In this document: piece after piece, positions 50,855-62,527 of the stretch
How the letters are laid out: every line of letters starts with the position of its first letter
Numbering within the stretch: the stretch's first letter is position 1
From: Pelecanus crispus
Lineage: Eukaryota > Chordata > Aves > Pelecaniformes > Pelecanidae
Direction of reading: 5' to 3'
DNA: 64,000 nt
Assembly: GCF_030463565.1 (NCBI RefSeq)
Contig: NC_134643.1
Location: forward strand, 80,907,721 to 80,971,720
Position numbers and translations under genes: made by a program
The notes under the pieces: generated by a model
Databases searched by the model: none
What the model saw: only the letters and a program-made list of their open reading frames with translations
Told to the model about the DNA's origin: nothing

Positions 50855-53142
50855 CCTAAGGAAAATACAATTAGTGCCTAAGAGCAGCTGAGGCAAACAG
50901 TAGAGGGGAAATGGGAGTTCATTAACACGACACAATTTTTGGTGCTTAATTTCAGCAGATAAATTATCTGTTGTGTCTCCCTGGGGTTTTTCTTGAGTTG
51001 AGAAGGAGGAGAGGGTCCATCTAATGCCTCCCCTGGAGCAAGTTCACTCTCCCTATTGTGGAGGGAGTCCAGAGAGGCTGTCAGCTCACTTAGCCCGTCT
51101 TTTAGTCTTTTAAGTTGAGTGGTGTGAATAGTCTTCAAAATGCCTTTGGGTTTCCCTTTACCCAAAGATTGAGGGAATGCTCCTTTTCATTCTCAGCCAC
51201 AGGAATTAAACAATAAGATCAAAATCTTGTAATCTCCTTGGGAATTCCTTTTAGCTGTATGGGATCTAAAATGCTGGTTTTCCCCTAAATTGCTGGGCAA
51301 ATGAAGGCAGAGGCTAATCATACAGCTGGCTTTCGATGCAAATATTTCCAGTGTCTGGTGCGGTGACATTTGTTTGAGATCACCTATGAAACAAATATCT
51401 TAATCATTTTTAATACCTATGCCAAGTTTAAATGTCATTAAGCTGTTTCCTCATTGATCTTCTGGTCTATTTACAGGGAGAATAAGAGGACCGGGAACCA
51501 AAGTAAACTTTATTATTCCCATTTTTTTGGTCTTTCATAATACCAATTTATGGGAAGGACCATCCTATAAAATAGAATCACACTAGGGTCTCCAAACGAG
51601 TAATATTTAGTGTATTGCTTTCAGTAAAAACAACACGACTAAAGATTTTGAATTTACAGCAGTATTATTCCCTCTGCCTCAGTGCTCTGTGGAACACATT
51701 ACAGACAACCACCATGTATTATGTGAAAACTGCCATCTTTATTCTTCACCAAACAAATCTTTTAAAGCACATATATCTGTACTGCAGGAATATGCAGGGG
51801 GGAAAAATCGTAGATCTTCATTTAAAAAATGAGATGCAAAATTTAAATTTGCAACTCCATCTCCCTTCTCAGAAAATGATCCCATATATTTCCTAACAGC
51901 AGCTAAAACACAAAAGGAAAATACTTGCCAACCTTTGGGCCTGCTTGTTCTCCAATGAAACAGTCTGCATATGCAGAGATGCAGACTTGGACTTTGGATT
52001 CGAGGGGAAAGAAGTTTGTGGGTGAAGTTCAGCCTACAATGCGGTTTGTTTTGCATGCAGGAGGTCTCTTACAATACCAGTATGACAAACCGAAATTGCT
52101 TACAACTTCCCCTGCCTTTGCAACTTTGATGATTTTTTTTTTTCCCCTTAGACATAGTTTTAGTGTGTATATCCCACATCTCCTTGTGGCCATCACTTGG
52201 AGAGAAGAATGTTGGGTCTTTACTGTACCACCTTCGCTGTGGGAACTGTCATTGCAACAAAAGGTCTGAAGGATTGGAAACGAAACGTGCAGTCATTCTG
52301 TCCAGTTATGAAAATTGCTATGAGTGCAAATTATCTCTAGCATTATAGAAAGCATTTTCTGTTGAATGCCAATAGCGTCTTCAATAGTGAAAGGCATATC
52401 AAGTTATTCGCATGGGAAAGCTGGTATAAGGGATTTGTTACATTCAGTATCACATTGGGGTTTTAACCTTAAACTAGGAAAGAAATCCATGGAAATATGT
52501 CTGAAACTTTAAGTGACCTACTCGCAACATGCTTTAGATTTGTTAAAAGATGTGCAAACCTTTTGATGAGTTTCATCTACTTTCCAGATGTCATCGTAGA
52601 AATGAATATAATATTACCATTTGCTATAAAAACTTCCTGCAGCTCTATTAACAAGTTTCCCATGATGTAATTAGAAAGAAGGTGCAGTGTTTTCTTTGGC
52701 ATCCGTGGGTAAAATGCTGTGCATACTTATACTGCTATAAACCCAGGGCAACTCAGTTCACTTTAATGAAGTTATTTTGGACTTAGTTCATGTGGAATTT
52801 GGCTATACCTTTATCTATAGCTGGATATCTTTCCCAAGGGGCAAATACAACAAAGGTTGTGCATTTTCTTTAGATTTCATGTAGGAAGACACTGTTCTCG
52901 GTATCAAGGAGGTTACTACTATTCTGACCAAGGTAAATGCTGTAAAATATTTTAGGTCCAGATTCAGCTAGATTTTCAGATACGTCCATAACTTGCTTGA
53001 ATAAGCTGGAGCATGGGCAAATGCTGAAGTCTGGGCCTTCAAGCGTCTCCTCTACATCTCATATTCCACTCTCTTCGCTAATCTGTTACGTGAGGTTCAT
53101 GGTTGAGAACCATTTTTGATGCTACGTTTCTATCACAAAATA

Positions 53143-53148
53143 TTTATT
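53143..53148 (-). promoter_or_regulatory. candidate far-distal poly(A) signal
   Basis: Minus-strand AATAAA followed by a T/G-containing stretch (ATTTTGTGATAG), about 3.1 kb after the WNT7B stop. It is a possible end of a long UTR isoform and is only inferred. Confidence 0.2.
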
Positions 53149-54212
53149 TCCTCCTCATTTGGGCCACCTGAAGTCTCTGGTAGTAGAAAGGTTGGTGCTA
53201 GTGCCAGTTTCTCTGTACCACTGGTGTAGGTGGATAACTTTGATACCAAACACAGGCACAGTCATTACTGTTTCTCACAAAACACAAAAACTGCTTTGGA
53301 CTTGAAATCTGCCTATCATTTCTCATCCAGAGAAGCCTGTACACAAATGCCCTTTGCATAAGGCCTTGTTGCCCTCTTTCTTTTTTCTAAATAAATAACA
53401 AACAAAAAGAAAGGGAACTAGAAGGGGAAAAAATTAAGTTTTAATGGAAACACATTTCATCTTTTGTTTTTTGCTTGCCATAAAACATTAACATAGTAAA
53501 CAAATTGATCTTTGCTCTTAAATTCTTTAATAACATACAGTATTTTGAGTTTTATCATGGCTAAGGTATGGTTAAACCACATTGTGTTGCTGGTCGCATT
53601 CAAACCTCTATTGTCACAGTTCTTTGACATCAAACTACATTTTTAAAATGAAAGTTGTGTGTAACCCACTTCTGTTCATAGACACCTTCGTTAAAAGGTT
53701 GCCATTTTTTTGGCATGTTTCAGTACGTTAGTGGTAATGGTGTTTTCTGACCAAAACTGCTTTTTCTTGGGACATAGTTCAAAGTCCATGCATTTTTGTG
53801 GTCAGCCCCTGCTTTGTGCCATACAGTACCTTTCTGAATGCTGCACCCCCACATGAGCAAAGCTTTAATAGGATGCTCTGAAACATTATATTCTAGACAA
53901 CTAATCCAATTGTAGGACTGTTACAATGGTGTTACAGTAGCTGAAAGAGCTATTTGAAATACGGGTATGTAAAAAAAAAAGAGAAAGTGTCACTTTGGTC
54001 CACTTTTCAGAGTGGTTGGTGTTATAATATATAACCTTTTTTTTCTTTTTTAACGCAGTGTAGTTCACAATAATTTAAAATACTCTATAGACATTTAAAC
54101 GATATACAATAATATAACTTAATTGGATTCCTCAATTGTACTTAACAAATACTATTCTAATATATTTACAGTATCTAGTACCATAAGACTGTGCATTACT
54201 GTGCTTGGGAGC

Positions 54213-54218
54213 TTTATT
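54213..54218 (-). promoter_or_regulatory. candidate distal poly(A) signal of WNT7B
   Basis: Minus-strand AATAAA in the context GCAAATAAAGC, about 2.07 kb after the stop. It would define a long 3'UTR if transcription continues through the ORF-poor region to its right. Confidence 0.25.
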
Positions 54219-55829
54219 TGCTTCCTGTCAAGAATGTAGTGAAAGTACAGTATATCACTATTATTCAACAATACCCATGAATCAAAGGGACTTTAAATTA
54301 TATGGAGTGACTCTAGCATTTTTGGGGGCCCCTGTTAACTTCTGTGGAGTTGCACTTGTTCACACCAAGGCTGGTATTTAGAAACCAACAGCAACAATGA
54401 AAAAAACGAGCTCTTTAATTTTGGATTGCTCCATGAGAGACTCATCAAAGGGGTCTGATTTTCAGAGTGTAAGTGCTTGGGGTCAGAAAGGCAGGTCCTC
54501 ACGAGTGTTCGAAGGAAGGTCCCCAGGTGATGAGTTACTTTTGATGATACATGTCCATAAATTACGGAGGTAATCCTGGCTCATTCACATATCCAGCAAG
54601 GTAGCTGGCAGAGCGATAGCTCCGCCAGCCCCTTGCCCAAAGAGCACCATGTGGTGTGGCAAGTGCTCCCATGTCAGGAGGGGAGGGCTCATGGCTGTAC
54701 AGCCCCTCAATTAAAGTAGTAAAATGAAACAAAAGCTAGAAATGCAGATATGCAGACATTAGGAAATTTTTAACCCAAGTTTTCAGAAAATCAGGTAGGG
54801 ACCCTTGCTGCAAGCAAACATTTTCGTGATGTGTTGTAAGTGGGCATACCTGGTTCTTGGGGTTAAAAACACTAGATTTTACAGTAGTAAAATGTCTGAG
54901 GATTTTTTTAAAAATCTCTCATAGGGAAAAGGTGTGTGAATTATAATTGAGTGCTGGTGTAAAAAGTCAGCTGCTTTCTTAACATTCATCTATTTATCAG
55001 GGGATATGTTATTGCCAACTGTAGAATAATGACAACACAGGCTAACCCAAATTTTAGCTTTCTTATGCTCATGAAGCCACCACAGCTCACAGGTTGCAGC
55101 AACATAGAGCTCAGCTACCATATTTTTGTTAACTTCTCAGTTGACACTGAGCACAAGTTATTTAAAAATATTTGTAATATTAACTTTCAACTGTTAAAGG
55201 CAAAATGCAATGCTTGGAAGATCCTGCCAGTGCATTTGAAGGCAAAGCAAAACCTTTGATATTTGTCGAAGCATGTCTTTGTATCCTAAAACTCCCTACA
55301 AGGAGCTGAGGGCAGGTGCTCCACGCCTCAAGCCTGAGTCTAAAAAGAGTCATTCTTATTCAGGAGGCAAGCGGGGAAAGTCTTTATCAAGCATTTGTAA
55401 CCACAGTTTCACATGATCTTTTTGCTCAGTTCTGGTAATTGCTTAAGGCCTACAGTAATTGAACTCTCTAATAGTGGAGTGACAACAGATCAGTAGCATT
55501 GAAGAACTTAGGGAGAACCAAATACAAAAATCATAAAGTCAGAGTTCCAATAAGTTTACATTTAGTACAGAATTAAGACATAGCTACCCGTTAGTGCTTA
55601 GAATTTTTTGATACTATTAAAAACATAAATAATTATTTTTAATGTTCATTCAAAGAGTTCCAGTGTCACTGGCAGCTGATGTAATTTTGTGAACGTTATT
55701 TTTTTCCAAACTGATAGTGGAGTATTTCCGCCATAGATTTTGTCTCCCTACCAGTTGTTTTCTCTCTACCTGCTTTCTTAGAAATTTAGGTTTTTGCAGC
55801 AAGACTGCTGTGTTCTAGTCAGTGAAGAT

Positions 55830-56286
55830 TTCATTTCCTTTAAAAGAAGTCTTTATTTGCACAAGGCTTGGTGCTTTTGTTGTTGTAAAATAGGAGAAAG
55901 TGTCTTTTTCTTTTAAATTTCATGGGAGCTGCAATGCAATCACCTTCTCTGATATGTATAACTTAAAACACTTACTAGGAGAACTCTACAACACCCAGAT
56001 TGTAGTTAAAAAAAAACCAAAAGAGAGAGAAAGTATCATGTGGTTGTCAACATCACCTTAATCCTGTTGCCCATGTTTCCAAAGCAGTTACAACAGCCAG
56101 CCAGCCAAAATGCACCATCCTTAGAAGTGTAAGTAGTGGGGAGGGATTGGTTGTTGTGGTGGTGTTTGTGGTTTTCTTTTTTTTTCCCAAAGAAGATTAG
56201 ATGTGCAAAATGATGCTGTCATCGTTTGTTGTACTCCACTTTCTTCACTTGTGGTGATTTGTTCTGTTCATTTGCACGTGATGCCG
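55830..56286 (-). other. WNT7B: WNT7B 3'UTR, minimal extent
   Basis: Non-coding sequence follows the WNT7B stop codon on the minus strand. The first canonical AATAAA downstream lies at 55852-55857, which gives a UTR of roughly 450 nt. Two later AATAAA hexamers (54213-54218 and 53143-53148) would give UTRs of about 2.1 and 3.1 kb. Which site is used cannot be decided from sequence. The left edge assumes cleavage 15-25 nt after the first signal. Confidence 0.45.
55852..55857 (-). promoter_or_regulatory. candidate proximal poly(A) signal of WNT7B
   Basis: Minus-strand AATAAA, about 430 nt after the stop codon and the first canonical hexamer met. I see no strong GU-rich element directly downstream, so its use is uncertain. 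Confidence 0.35.
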
Positions 56287-56766
56287 TTATTTGCAGGTGA
56301 ACACTTCTGTCCGCTCGCTACACGTGTTGCACTTCACAAAGCAGCACCAGTGGAATTTGCAATTACATTGCCACACCTTGGTGTACTGGTGCGTGTTGTA
56401 CCCTCTTCCACAGCACATCATGTCGCACCCATCCGCATTGGGAGAGGTACGGTTGCAGAGTCGTCCCTGGGTACCGACGCTCCCCGTGGAAGCATCTTCC
56501 TCACAGTAGTTGGGTGACTTTTCGATATACACTAAATCCGTTTCCATGGGTTTCTGGTAACTCTTAATCTGCTTGATCTTCAGGAAGGTTGGCTGTCTTA
56601 GTCTACTGGCTCGTACCACCTCCACCTGCACTGCAGCATTGTATTTCTCTTTCAAAATATATCCAATCTCTCTGAATTTAGGAAGCGTGGTCCAGCAGGT
56701 CTTAGTTGTACAAGAACCTGAAACTCCGTGGCACTTGCACTCCAATTTCATTCTCTCTTCAAGAAC
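56287..56766 (-). CDS. WNT7B: WNT7B last coding exon (C-terminal ~159 residues)
   Basis: WNT7B is a secreted lipid-modified Wnt ligand that acts through Frizzled/LRP receptors, and through GPR124/RECK for the Wnt7 class. This exon reads [10 protein letters not shown] and then [10 protein letters not shown], which carries the serine palmitoleoylated by Porcupine. Counting back from a 349-residue protein, that serine falls at 206. Next come the linker [19 protein letters not shown], the block SPNYCEED, an N-glycosylation site (NRT), [20 protein letters not shown] and the terminal EVFTCK with stop TAA at 56287-56289. Sixteen cysteines are present, twelve of them in the C-terminal domain. [12 protein letters not shown] and EVFTCK fit WNT7B rather than WNT7A, judged from knowledge of the family. 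The exon start is set by an AG acceptor (complement of 56767-56768) directly before GTT; an in-frame ATG at 56749-56751 is internal. The frame is intact. The remaining exons lie beyond the right edge of the window. Confidence 0.96.
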   Translation of the reverse strand, partial: VLEERMKLECKCHGVSGSCTTKTCWTTLPKFREIGYILKEKYNAAVQVEVVRASRLRQPTFLKIKQIKSYQKPMETDLVYIEKSPNYCEEDASTGSVGTQGRLCNRTSPNADGCDMMCCGRGYNTHQYTKVWQCNCKFHWCCFVKCNTCSERTEVFTCK

Positions 56767-57518
56767 CTATGTGTATAGACATTTGCATATTGTTACTGCA
56801 GGAAAATGGTATTGCAAGCTTTCTTAAATCTCAGTGTGTTTAGTTCATATGAATATTCATTACTGCTGGTTGAAATTTTTCAAATGCATGCTCATAAATC
56901 TTCTCACCTCCCAGCAGAATGCTTGTAACACATTTTGGTTTACATGGTGCTTAGTCAGAAACACAGCATTTTGTCATTTTATTAGAAAACATTTGCATTC
57001 TGTTCCCAACCATTGGAGAATATTTACTGACATTTCAGAATACACGTCTTTAGAGCCAGAGTAATTCATGGGACTCCAGTGACTTAAAAAAAATTTTCCA
57101 AACCATTTTCATTTTGAAAACAGAAAAGTAAAAAGTGTTTCAAGATTCAGAATATTTAATCTTAATTGCTTTAAATAACGTTCAAAGAACGTTTAAAAAA
57201 TGTTGACCAGCTTTAGTATCACAGAACAATATATACTGTGAGGCTGAACAGGCATTCCTGTTCACTGCATAATTAATAATTTTGCCTATACCAGCAGTGG
57301 TAATACCAGCATACCTATTCCAAAGAGCACACCATCCCCTTTAAGAGCAGCACTCCTTGCAGTATCTAGCCCAAATATCACACAAATGTTCAGACACAAA
57401 TACATTTTCTGCACCAGGGCAATGATTGCGCAACGTTAGAGGAAATAAAATAACACTGAAGGGTCCTGCTAAGCTATGAGCCAAAGAGAAGCGGGAGTAT
57501 TTATTATTGCTATAGCTA

Positions 57519-57546
57519 GAGGAGGTTAACCTGGAGGAGGTTAACC
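57519..57546. repeat. two-copy tandem repeat GAGGAGGTTAACCT
   Basis: The motif GAGGAGGTTAACC occurs twice in direct succession, immediately before the CpG-dense patch. It is a small local duplication. Confidence 0.7.
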
Positions 57547-57579
57547 CAGCATCAGATGGTCTCTACAAGGCACCCAAAC

Positions 57580-57785
57580 TGGCGGGTGCTTGGGCTCATG
57601 CTCTTCTCCCAACCTCCCGCCTCCGCTGCAGCCAAGCCGCGCCATGGCTGGCACATCCCTCCTTTTCTGGGCAGGGGCGTATGCCCGGGGGAAGACAAGC
57701 AGATGCCCGCCTGCTCCGCATGCACGGTGGAGGGGAAGCTGGCCTCACGGAAGTGTCTCTCTGTTTTTCTGCCCTCGCGCTACCA
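57580..57785. promoter_or_regulatory. CpG-dense patch inside the WNT7B intron
   Basis: About 13 CpGs fall within roughly 200 bp, including GCCGCGCC, CCCGGGGG and CTCGCGC, in an intron that is otherwise CpG-poor and AT-rich. Several overlapping short open frames here are explained by the GC content and look like chance. An alternative promoter, enhancer or exon of an overlapping RNA would fit, but nothing in the sequence proves function. Confidence 0.35.
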
Positions 57786-58645
57786 CTTAAGCCTGACCAC
57801 AATTACACCCACAGTCATCATTAGCTTATGAAAATCAAGACCTAAGAAGAAAGCAAACTGATCTTTCCCCTTCGCAATGGGATGCTAACAAAGAAATATG
57901 AGCTACTGAGCTTGTCTTAAAGCATTACTGATGCTGCAGACCATCTCCTGTAGTGGTTTCATTGCAGATCCCAGAACATGACTGAAATGGGCAAAGGATA
58001 AAAGGGCCGAAATCTGAGTACAATGGCATAATGAAGTAGAAGGGAAGTAAAAAATGCTTACTGCTTAAGAAACTGGCCTTAAAATAAAAGCTGTACAGAT
58101 CTGGTTATCCCTGCAAATAGAGGGCACCCTCCTGAGTTGTTCGAGTTTCACTTAAATTGTATGTTTTGTTTTTTCCCAAATTTCTGGGGTTTCAATATTA
58201 AAGAGAATATTTGGTTTTGATTCTCCTTGCCAACATACAGTAGCAAGTACAAGATAGCTGAGCATCCTATTCAAAAATACCTTAGACCTTCTGGAACCAC
58301 AGGCTTTTCCCAGGTCAAGTTCAAGTTAGCCTTTCAGAAGCAGAAAAGGTGATTTCCAAGAAGGTTTTTCTGGATTAGGGAAGAAGCTACTATAGCTGCA
58401 ACTACTCTAAAAAGAAAATCAGCAAGGCTATGATGAGCCAATTTTTGTGGACAGTGGAAAGGCCACTGCTCTCCAACAAACTGTATCACCTTCCTGTCTT
58501 CCCTACAGAAAAAAAAGAAGCTGGAAAACTTGATGCCTTCTGCTGTGGCAGCTGCAATTCAGTAGCAGTGAGTAGAGGGATGCCTTATGAAATACTCCAG
58601 AGTCTTTCAGGATTCATCTGTCTTGACTTCATGCCTGTGCAGAAG

Positions 58646-58675
58646 TCTAGTCTAGTCTAGTCTAGTCTAGTCTAG
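58646..58675 (+). repeat. (TCTAG)6 pentanucleotide array
   Basis: Six uninterrupted TCTAG units run directly into a CR1 3' tail. The younger CR1 at 41836-42641 has TTTAGTCTGGTCT at the equivalent point, so the array probably expanded from the CR1's own sequence after insertion. Confidence 0.9.
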
Positions 58676-58782
58676 TCTGCCCTTGATTGGTTTAGGTGGG
58701 CTTGGTAGTGTAGGTTAATGGTTGGACTGGATGATCTTAAAGGTCTTTTCCAACCTAGACGATTCTATGATTCTATGATTCT
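58676..58782 (+). mobile_element. CR1 LINE 3' end, severely 5'-truncated
   Basis: The last ~107 bp of a CR1 retrotransposon on the plus strand. It contains GGTTGGACTGGATGATCTTA and TTTTCCAACCTAGA and ends in ATTCTATG repeats. It is nearly identical over about 100 bp to the complement of 41836-41960, so both belong to the same young subfamily. It lies in the WNT7B intron, antisense to the gene. Confidence 0.93.
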
Positions 58783-58870
58783 AAGAATGTGATTTTTCAA
58801 AGACCCCAAACAAGATTCCAATCCTGTTCCAGAAATTTGGGTTAAAATAACTTATCGGTATTCAGATGTG

Positions 58871-58939
58871 CATATATATATATATACACATATAAACATA
58901 TCTGTATATATACACACATACATATATACACACACACAT
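58871..58939. repeat. TA/CA compound microsatellite
   Basis: Alternating TA and CA dinucleotide tracts with small interruptions, starting CATATATATATATATACACA and ending in a CA run. Confidence 0.9.
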
Positions 58940-59484
58940 GATAAATTGCTTATAAGTTTTGCTTGGTATTGCTGAAATACAGTTTTTTTCAACTAGCCTC
59001 TTTCTACAGCTCTGTATTTCAGTCACTGATCAACACACAATTGAAGCCACAAGCACTGCAGCAAAATCCATGACAAAAGGTGGATGGAGACAACCTTCTC
59101 TACACCTTCACCACAAAGCACTATGGGATCTAAGGACTTCCAGGAAAGCATTACCAATGGGATGGACCTACTCCTCTTCTCCCTAAGTAGTAAATCTTGG
59201 TGAAGAGCAGGCTTGTGGTTTAGTACGCATTTTTTCAGGTTCTGCACATGTCTGTGATGTCTGATTTTTGGTTGAAAAGGTCAAGTCAGTAATTTGTTCC
59301 AAGTGGGAGGAGGTGAAGCTTGTGAGGCTCCTTATTCTTATGTGGGCTCAACACTCTGGACACTGTTCCAAGGAGCCTTCATCTCTGTCATTGATGTGCT
59401 TCCCTGCTACAACAGAAAGGGACATTGTTCCTGAAAGACAAAGATATCACCCATTCTGGTGGCCTAGGTGATACCTTCGTATAT

Positions 59485-59535
59485 GTATATTTATCTATGG
59501 ATGCGTGTGTGTGTATATATGTTTGCCTGTGTGCA
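59485..59535. repeat. TG/TA-rich simple repeat
   Basis: An imperfect run of GTGTGTGTGTATATATG with flanking TATG units. Confidence 0.6.
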
Positions 59536-59829
59536 TGCATTTGGTTGAGATGCTGCCATTTATATACAGCACTGCCTGGCACCCTCTGTAGTACAATCTC
59601 CAGCAACTTTATCTTAAGTCTTGATTTCTTTTTTGTTGTTGTTGTCTTTCTGAAGATCCAGTTTCGTGAGTCATTTTGCTGTACAAAAATCTGATTTCAC
59701 TGCTGTATTTTTTCAAAGGTTCCCACTGCTTATGATGGCAGAAGAACTTGCAAATGCAAGCCATGCAGGCTCAAAAAAGCAGAACTTTCAGAAAGTATTA
59801 ATTCATGATCCTGAAGCCAATCTCGCAGG

Positions 59830-59849
59830 TTTTTTTTTTTTTTTTTTTT
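59830..59849. repeat. poly-T tract of 20 bases
   Basis: A homopolymer T run. On the minus strand it is an A tail, but no AATAAA lies close enough upstream to argue for a retrocopy end. Confidence 0.8.
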
Positions 59850-62454
59850 GGAGGCTTCTCTCATGAATGTGGAATGCTTGGGGTTACAACACTGAGCACA
59901 GGCCCAATCATCAGGTAGTTAAATTCCTGAATGCTATAATTTGTGTGCCCACAGTCAGCTGTGGGTACAGAATTGTGCCCAAAAACTTGGAGGTCAGGGA
60001 ATACAAGGCCCAAACTAAGCAGATTCTAAGCAAGATTTTTTTTCCCTTTTTTCCACCCAGATGCTGCAGAGCGTTCCTCTTTGCTGGCAAGCCAGCAGGC
60101 TCCGGCTTTCCCAGAGGTATGTCTATAAAGCCCCATGAGGTGCCGTGCGGAGGTCCCCACGTATGCCCTGGTGCTGCTGCTTTGCAGCTTACCGGGTAGA
60201 CAGCAATCTGCACCTTGCTGAGTGGTATCTCAAGCAGCTTTCCACTTGCCAGCAAGGTGCCACTGGACCTGGCAAAGGTGGCAGGATTTGACCCTGTTCA
60301 CTCAATGCTGTGTATGAAGAGCAACTAATGTTTTTCTTCCTGAATGTCCCTCCAGCTCAGTATTCCTCAGCAAAATTCCCATCAAAGTTTTGACCCTGAG
60401 CCTTAAAGGTACTTATTTACTCAAATCTAACACATTATGCCAAGCTAGGTGCCTGATTAAAGATTGAAAATCATTAGCTCGTACGACCCACTCTCAGCAG
60501 TTTCATTTGTCATATGTCAGTGCCTCGTATCTAATCTTGAATGGTTTACAGCAAGATCTACCTCCCAAAGCAAATTCCCATCATTGGACTGTGCTGCCTC
60601 AGACTAATCATAGGAACATTCCTTAGGTCCCTTTTCCGCATACAGGCCCACTCCCACCCCAGTATCATCTTGCCAAGTAAAATTTTCTAACTACTGCTAC
60701 TTTGTTAAATGAATTGTGAAATAATAATGTTAAAGCTTTCTTATCCCACATATTTTTATACCTATATAAATCATACACTGAAAATGCAATTTGAGGGTTG
60801 TCCGCTGCCAGTTAAGTAGAAAAAGACTTGCGAAGACTGAAATAAAACAAAATGATATGCATGAAAAGAAATTCATTTTTTCAAGTTCCATATCTAGACC
60901 CAACTGCATAACATCAGATACAGTTTCTGTACATATTAAAAATCCTATCTGGATAAAATATGTAAAAACAATAGTAACATTTTGTGTGTGTTTGTTTTGG
61001 CTTGCCTTTTCTGGTTTGTGTTTTCCTTAGTGGAAATGCACATTTTTGGACCAGATGTCGAGTGTAACAAAATCCATATTACTTTTTGACTGCAGTATCA
61101 AAAAGAAATAGAAGACTTCAGGAGTTTTCCCCCATCAAATATGCAAGTGATCAACTTTTGTTTTGGGTAATACCAGTACCAAAAGAGATGGACCCTGGTC
61201 ATAAGATGTCACCACCCCTTTGATACTCAAGCAGCTGCAGCCACACAAGCCGATGGCATGTGGGGACTGCCTAACCTTAGTCTCGGTGCAGCCTGGGGTC
61301 CACCACTGCTGACAAAATGCTGTTCTCATGGACTCATCTGGGAAACAAAGTTGGGTTTGTTTGGGTTTGTCTTTTTAAGTCAGGTAGCCAGGGGTGTAAC
61401 TAACATTAGTAGGGTGTAATGCTACTCCTCTAATTCAAATGTGCTGAAAATATTCTTCATTAATAGCAGATCATAGAGCCCAAAATTGATCAGTTCATGT
61501 CATATCTCCTTGGGTTGTGCCCAACCTTCTGAAGAGAAGACATAGAACCAGCAGGAGAGGAATATGGGTGCTTCAGCTGCATATTTTTCTTTCTGCTCCT
61601 CTGTGAGGCTGCTCCATCGAGCATCAAAGCAGTATTTATACTCTGTGGGATGGGAGATGAGGAACTAAATTACTGCGCTTACTCCCTCTCTTGTCGCATC
61701 CCTATTTTTCTTATCGTTTAGTCTGATGGCAGCAGGGAGCTTCTGCTTTGCAGTGGGTCAGTACCCAGCCACAGCACAAGATGGCTTTTCCCTGGCACTG
61801 GCCAGAGCTCAGCAGCACTGAGGACATGCTGGTATACTGAGAAGCCACCTCCTCCTACCTTTCACAAGCCTCCGTAGGTAAGGAATCCACTCCCATAGTA
61901 TTCCCACTGAATGCATTAAAAAAAGTGCAGAAGGCCCACTGCTCTTTTTACCCAAGTTCTCCTCTTGGCTAGCAGGAAAATAAGCCTGGGATTTTGAGAC
62001 CTGCTGCCCATCAGCTGAAAGTCCCTACTATTAATGAGGGCCTCTTCACTACCTTCTAGAAGAAGAGAAAATAGCTTCTCAGTTTGAGCAGTAAATTGGT
62101 GCAATTGGTTAAAACTTTCTGAATTTTATTTTTACAGTGAAATGTTGCAAAAAGCAAAACCAAGTGCAACTGCAGTGTTTCTATGAAATTTGCTGTAAAG
62201 CTTGAAAGTAAAAATTTAAATGTAATCTCAAAGGGTTAAAAACATTTCATTGCTGGTTTTATTCTGTCAGGCAGTATAGAGATGTTAGACTTGAGGGGGG
62301 TGCGATAATATTTTACTAGATGGATGATATCTCTCTTGCATACATTGCATGGTGTGCATGGGTATGCGCATTTCTAGAATAAAACCATTTAGCAAGTCCT
62401 AAAATATTTGGCTATTCCCCCCCTCTAATTTTAAAGCAAAGTGTTCAAAAAGTA

Positions 62455-62527
62455 GGATAGTACCAGATGTAGCTTCTGGCAGTCAGTGTTAAGGGTGTGT
62501 TTCTGGAAGAAAAAAATAGGCTAGTAA
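62455..62527. repeat. intronic duplicated element, copy A
   Basis: Shares a diverged ~73-bp block with 63546-63618. The best core is CTGGCAGTCAGTGT, followed by GGGTGTGTTTCTGGAAG and then AAATAGGC. The similarity stops abruptly at both ends. I do not recognise a transposon family. It could be a short old repeat or a duplicated regulatory unit. Confidence 0.75.

Larger units (their letters stand above)
42642..55829. other. intergenic or long 3' flank of WNT7B, no gene recognised
   Basis: Holds the CpG patch at 44.9 kb, the possible retrocopy at 50.6-50.85 kb and simple repeats. Between about 52.35 and 55.03 kb no open frame of 60 codons occurs on either strand. That part may be the distal 3'UTR of WNT7B or plain AT-rich spacer. 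Confidence 0.6.

Noticed and set aside
56203..56827. Plus-strand open frames across the Wnt exon
   Set aside because: They are the complement of the conserved WNT7B coding exon and carry no independent signal.
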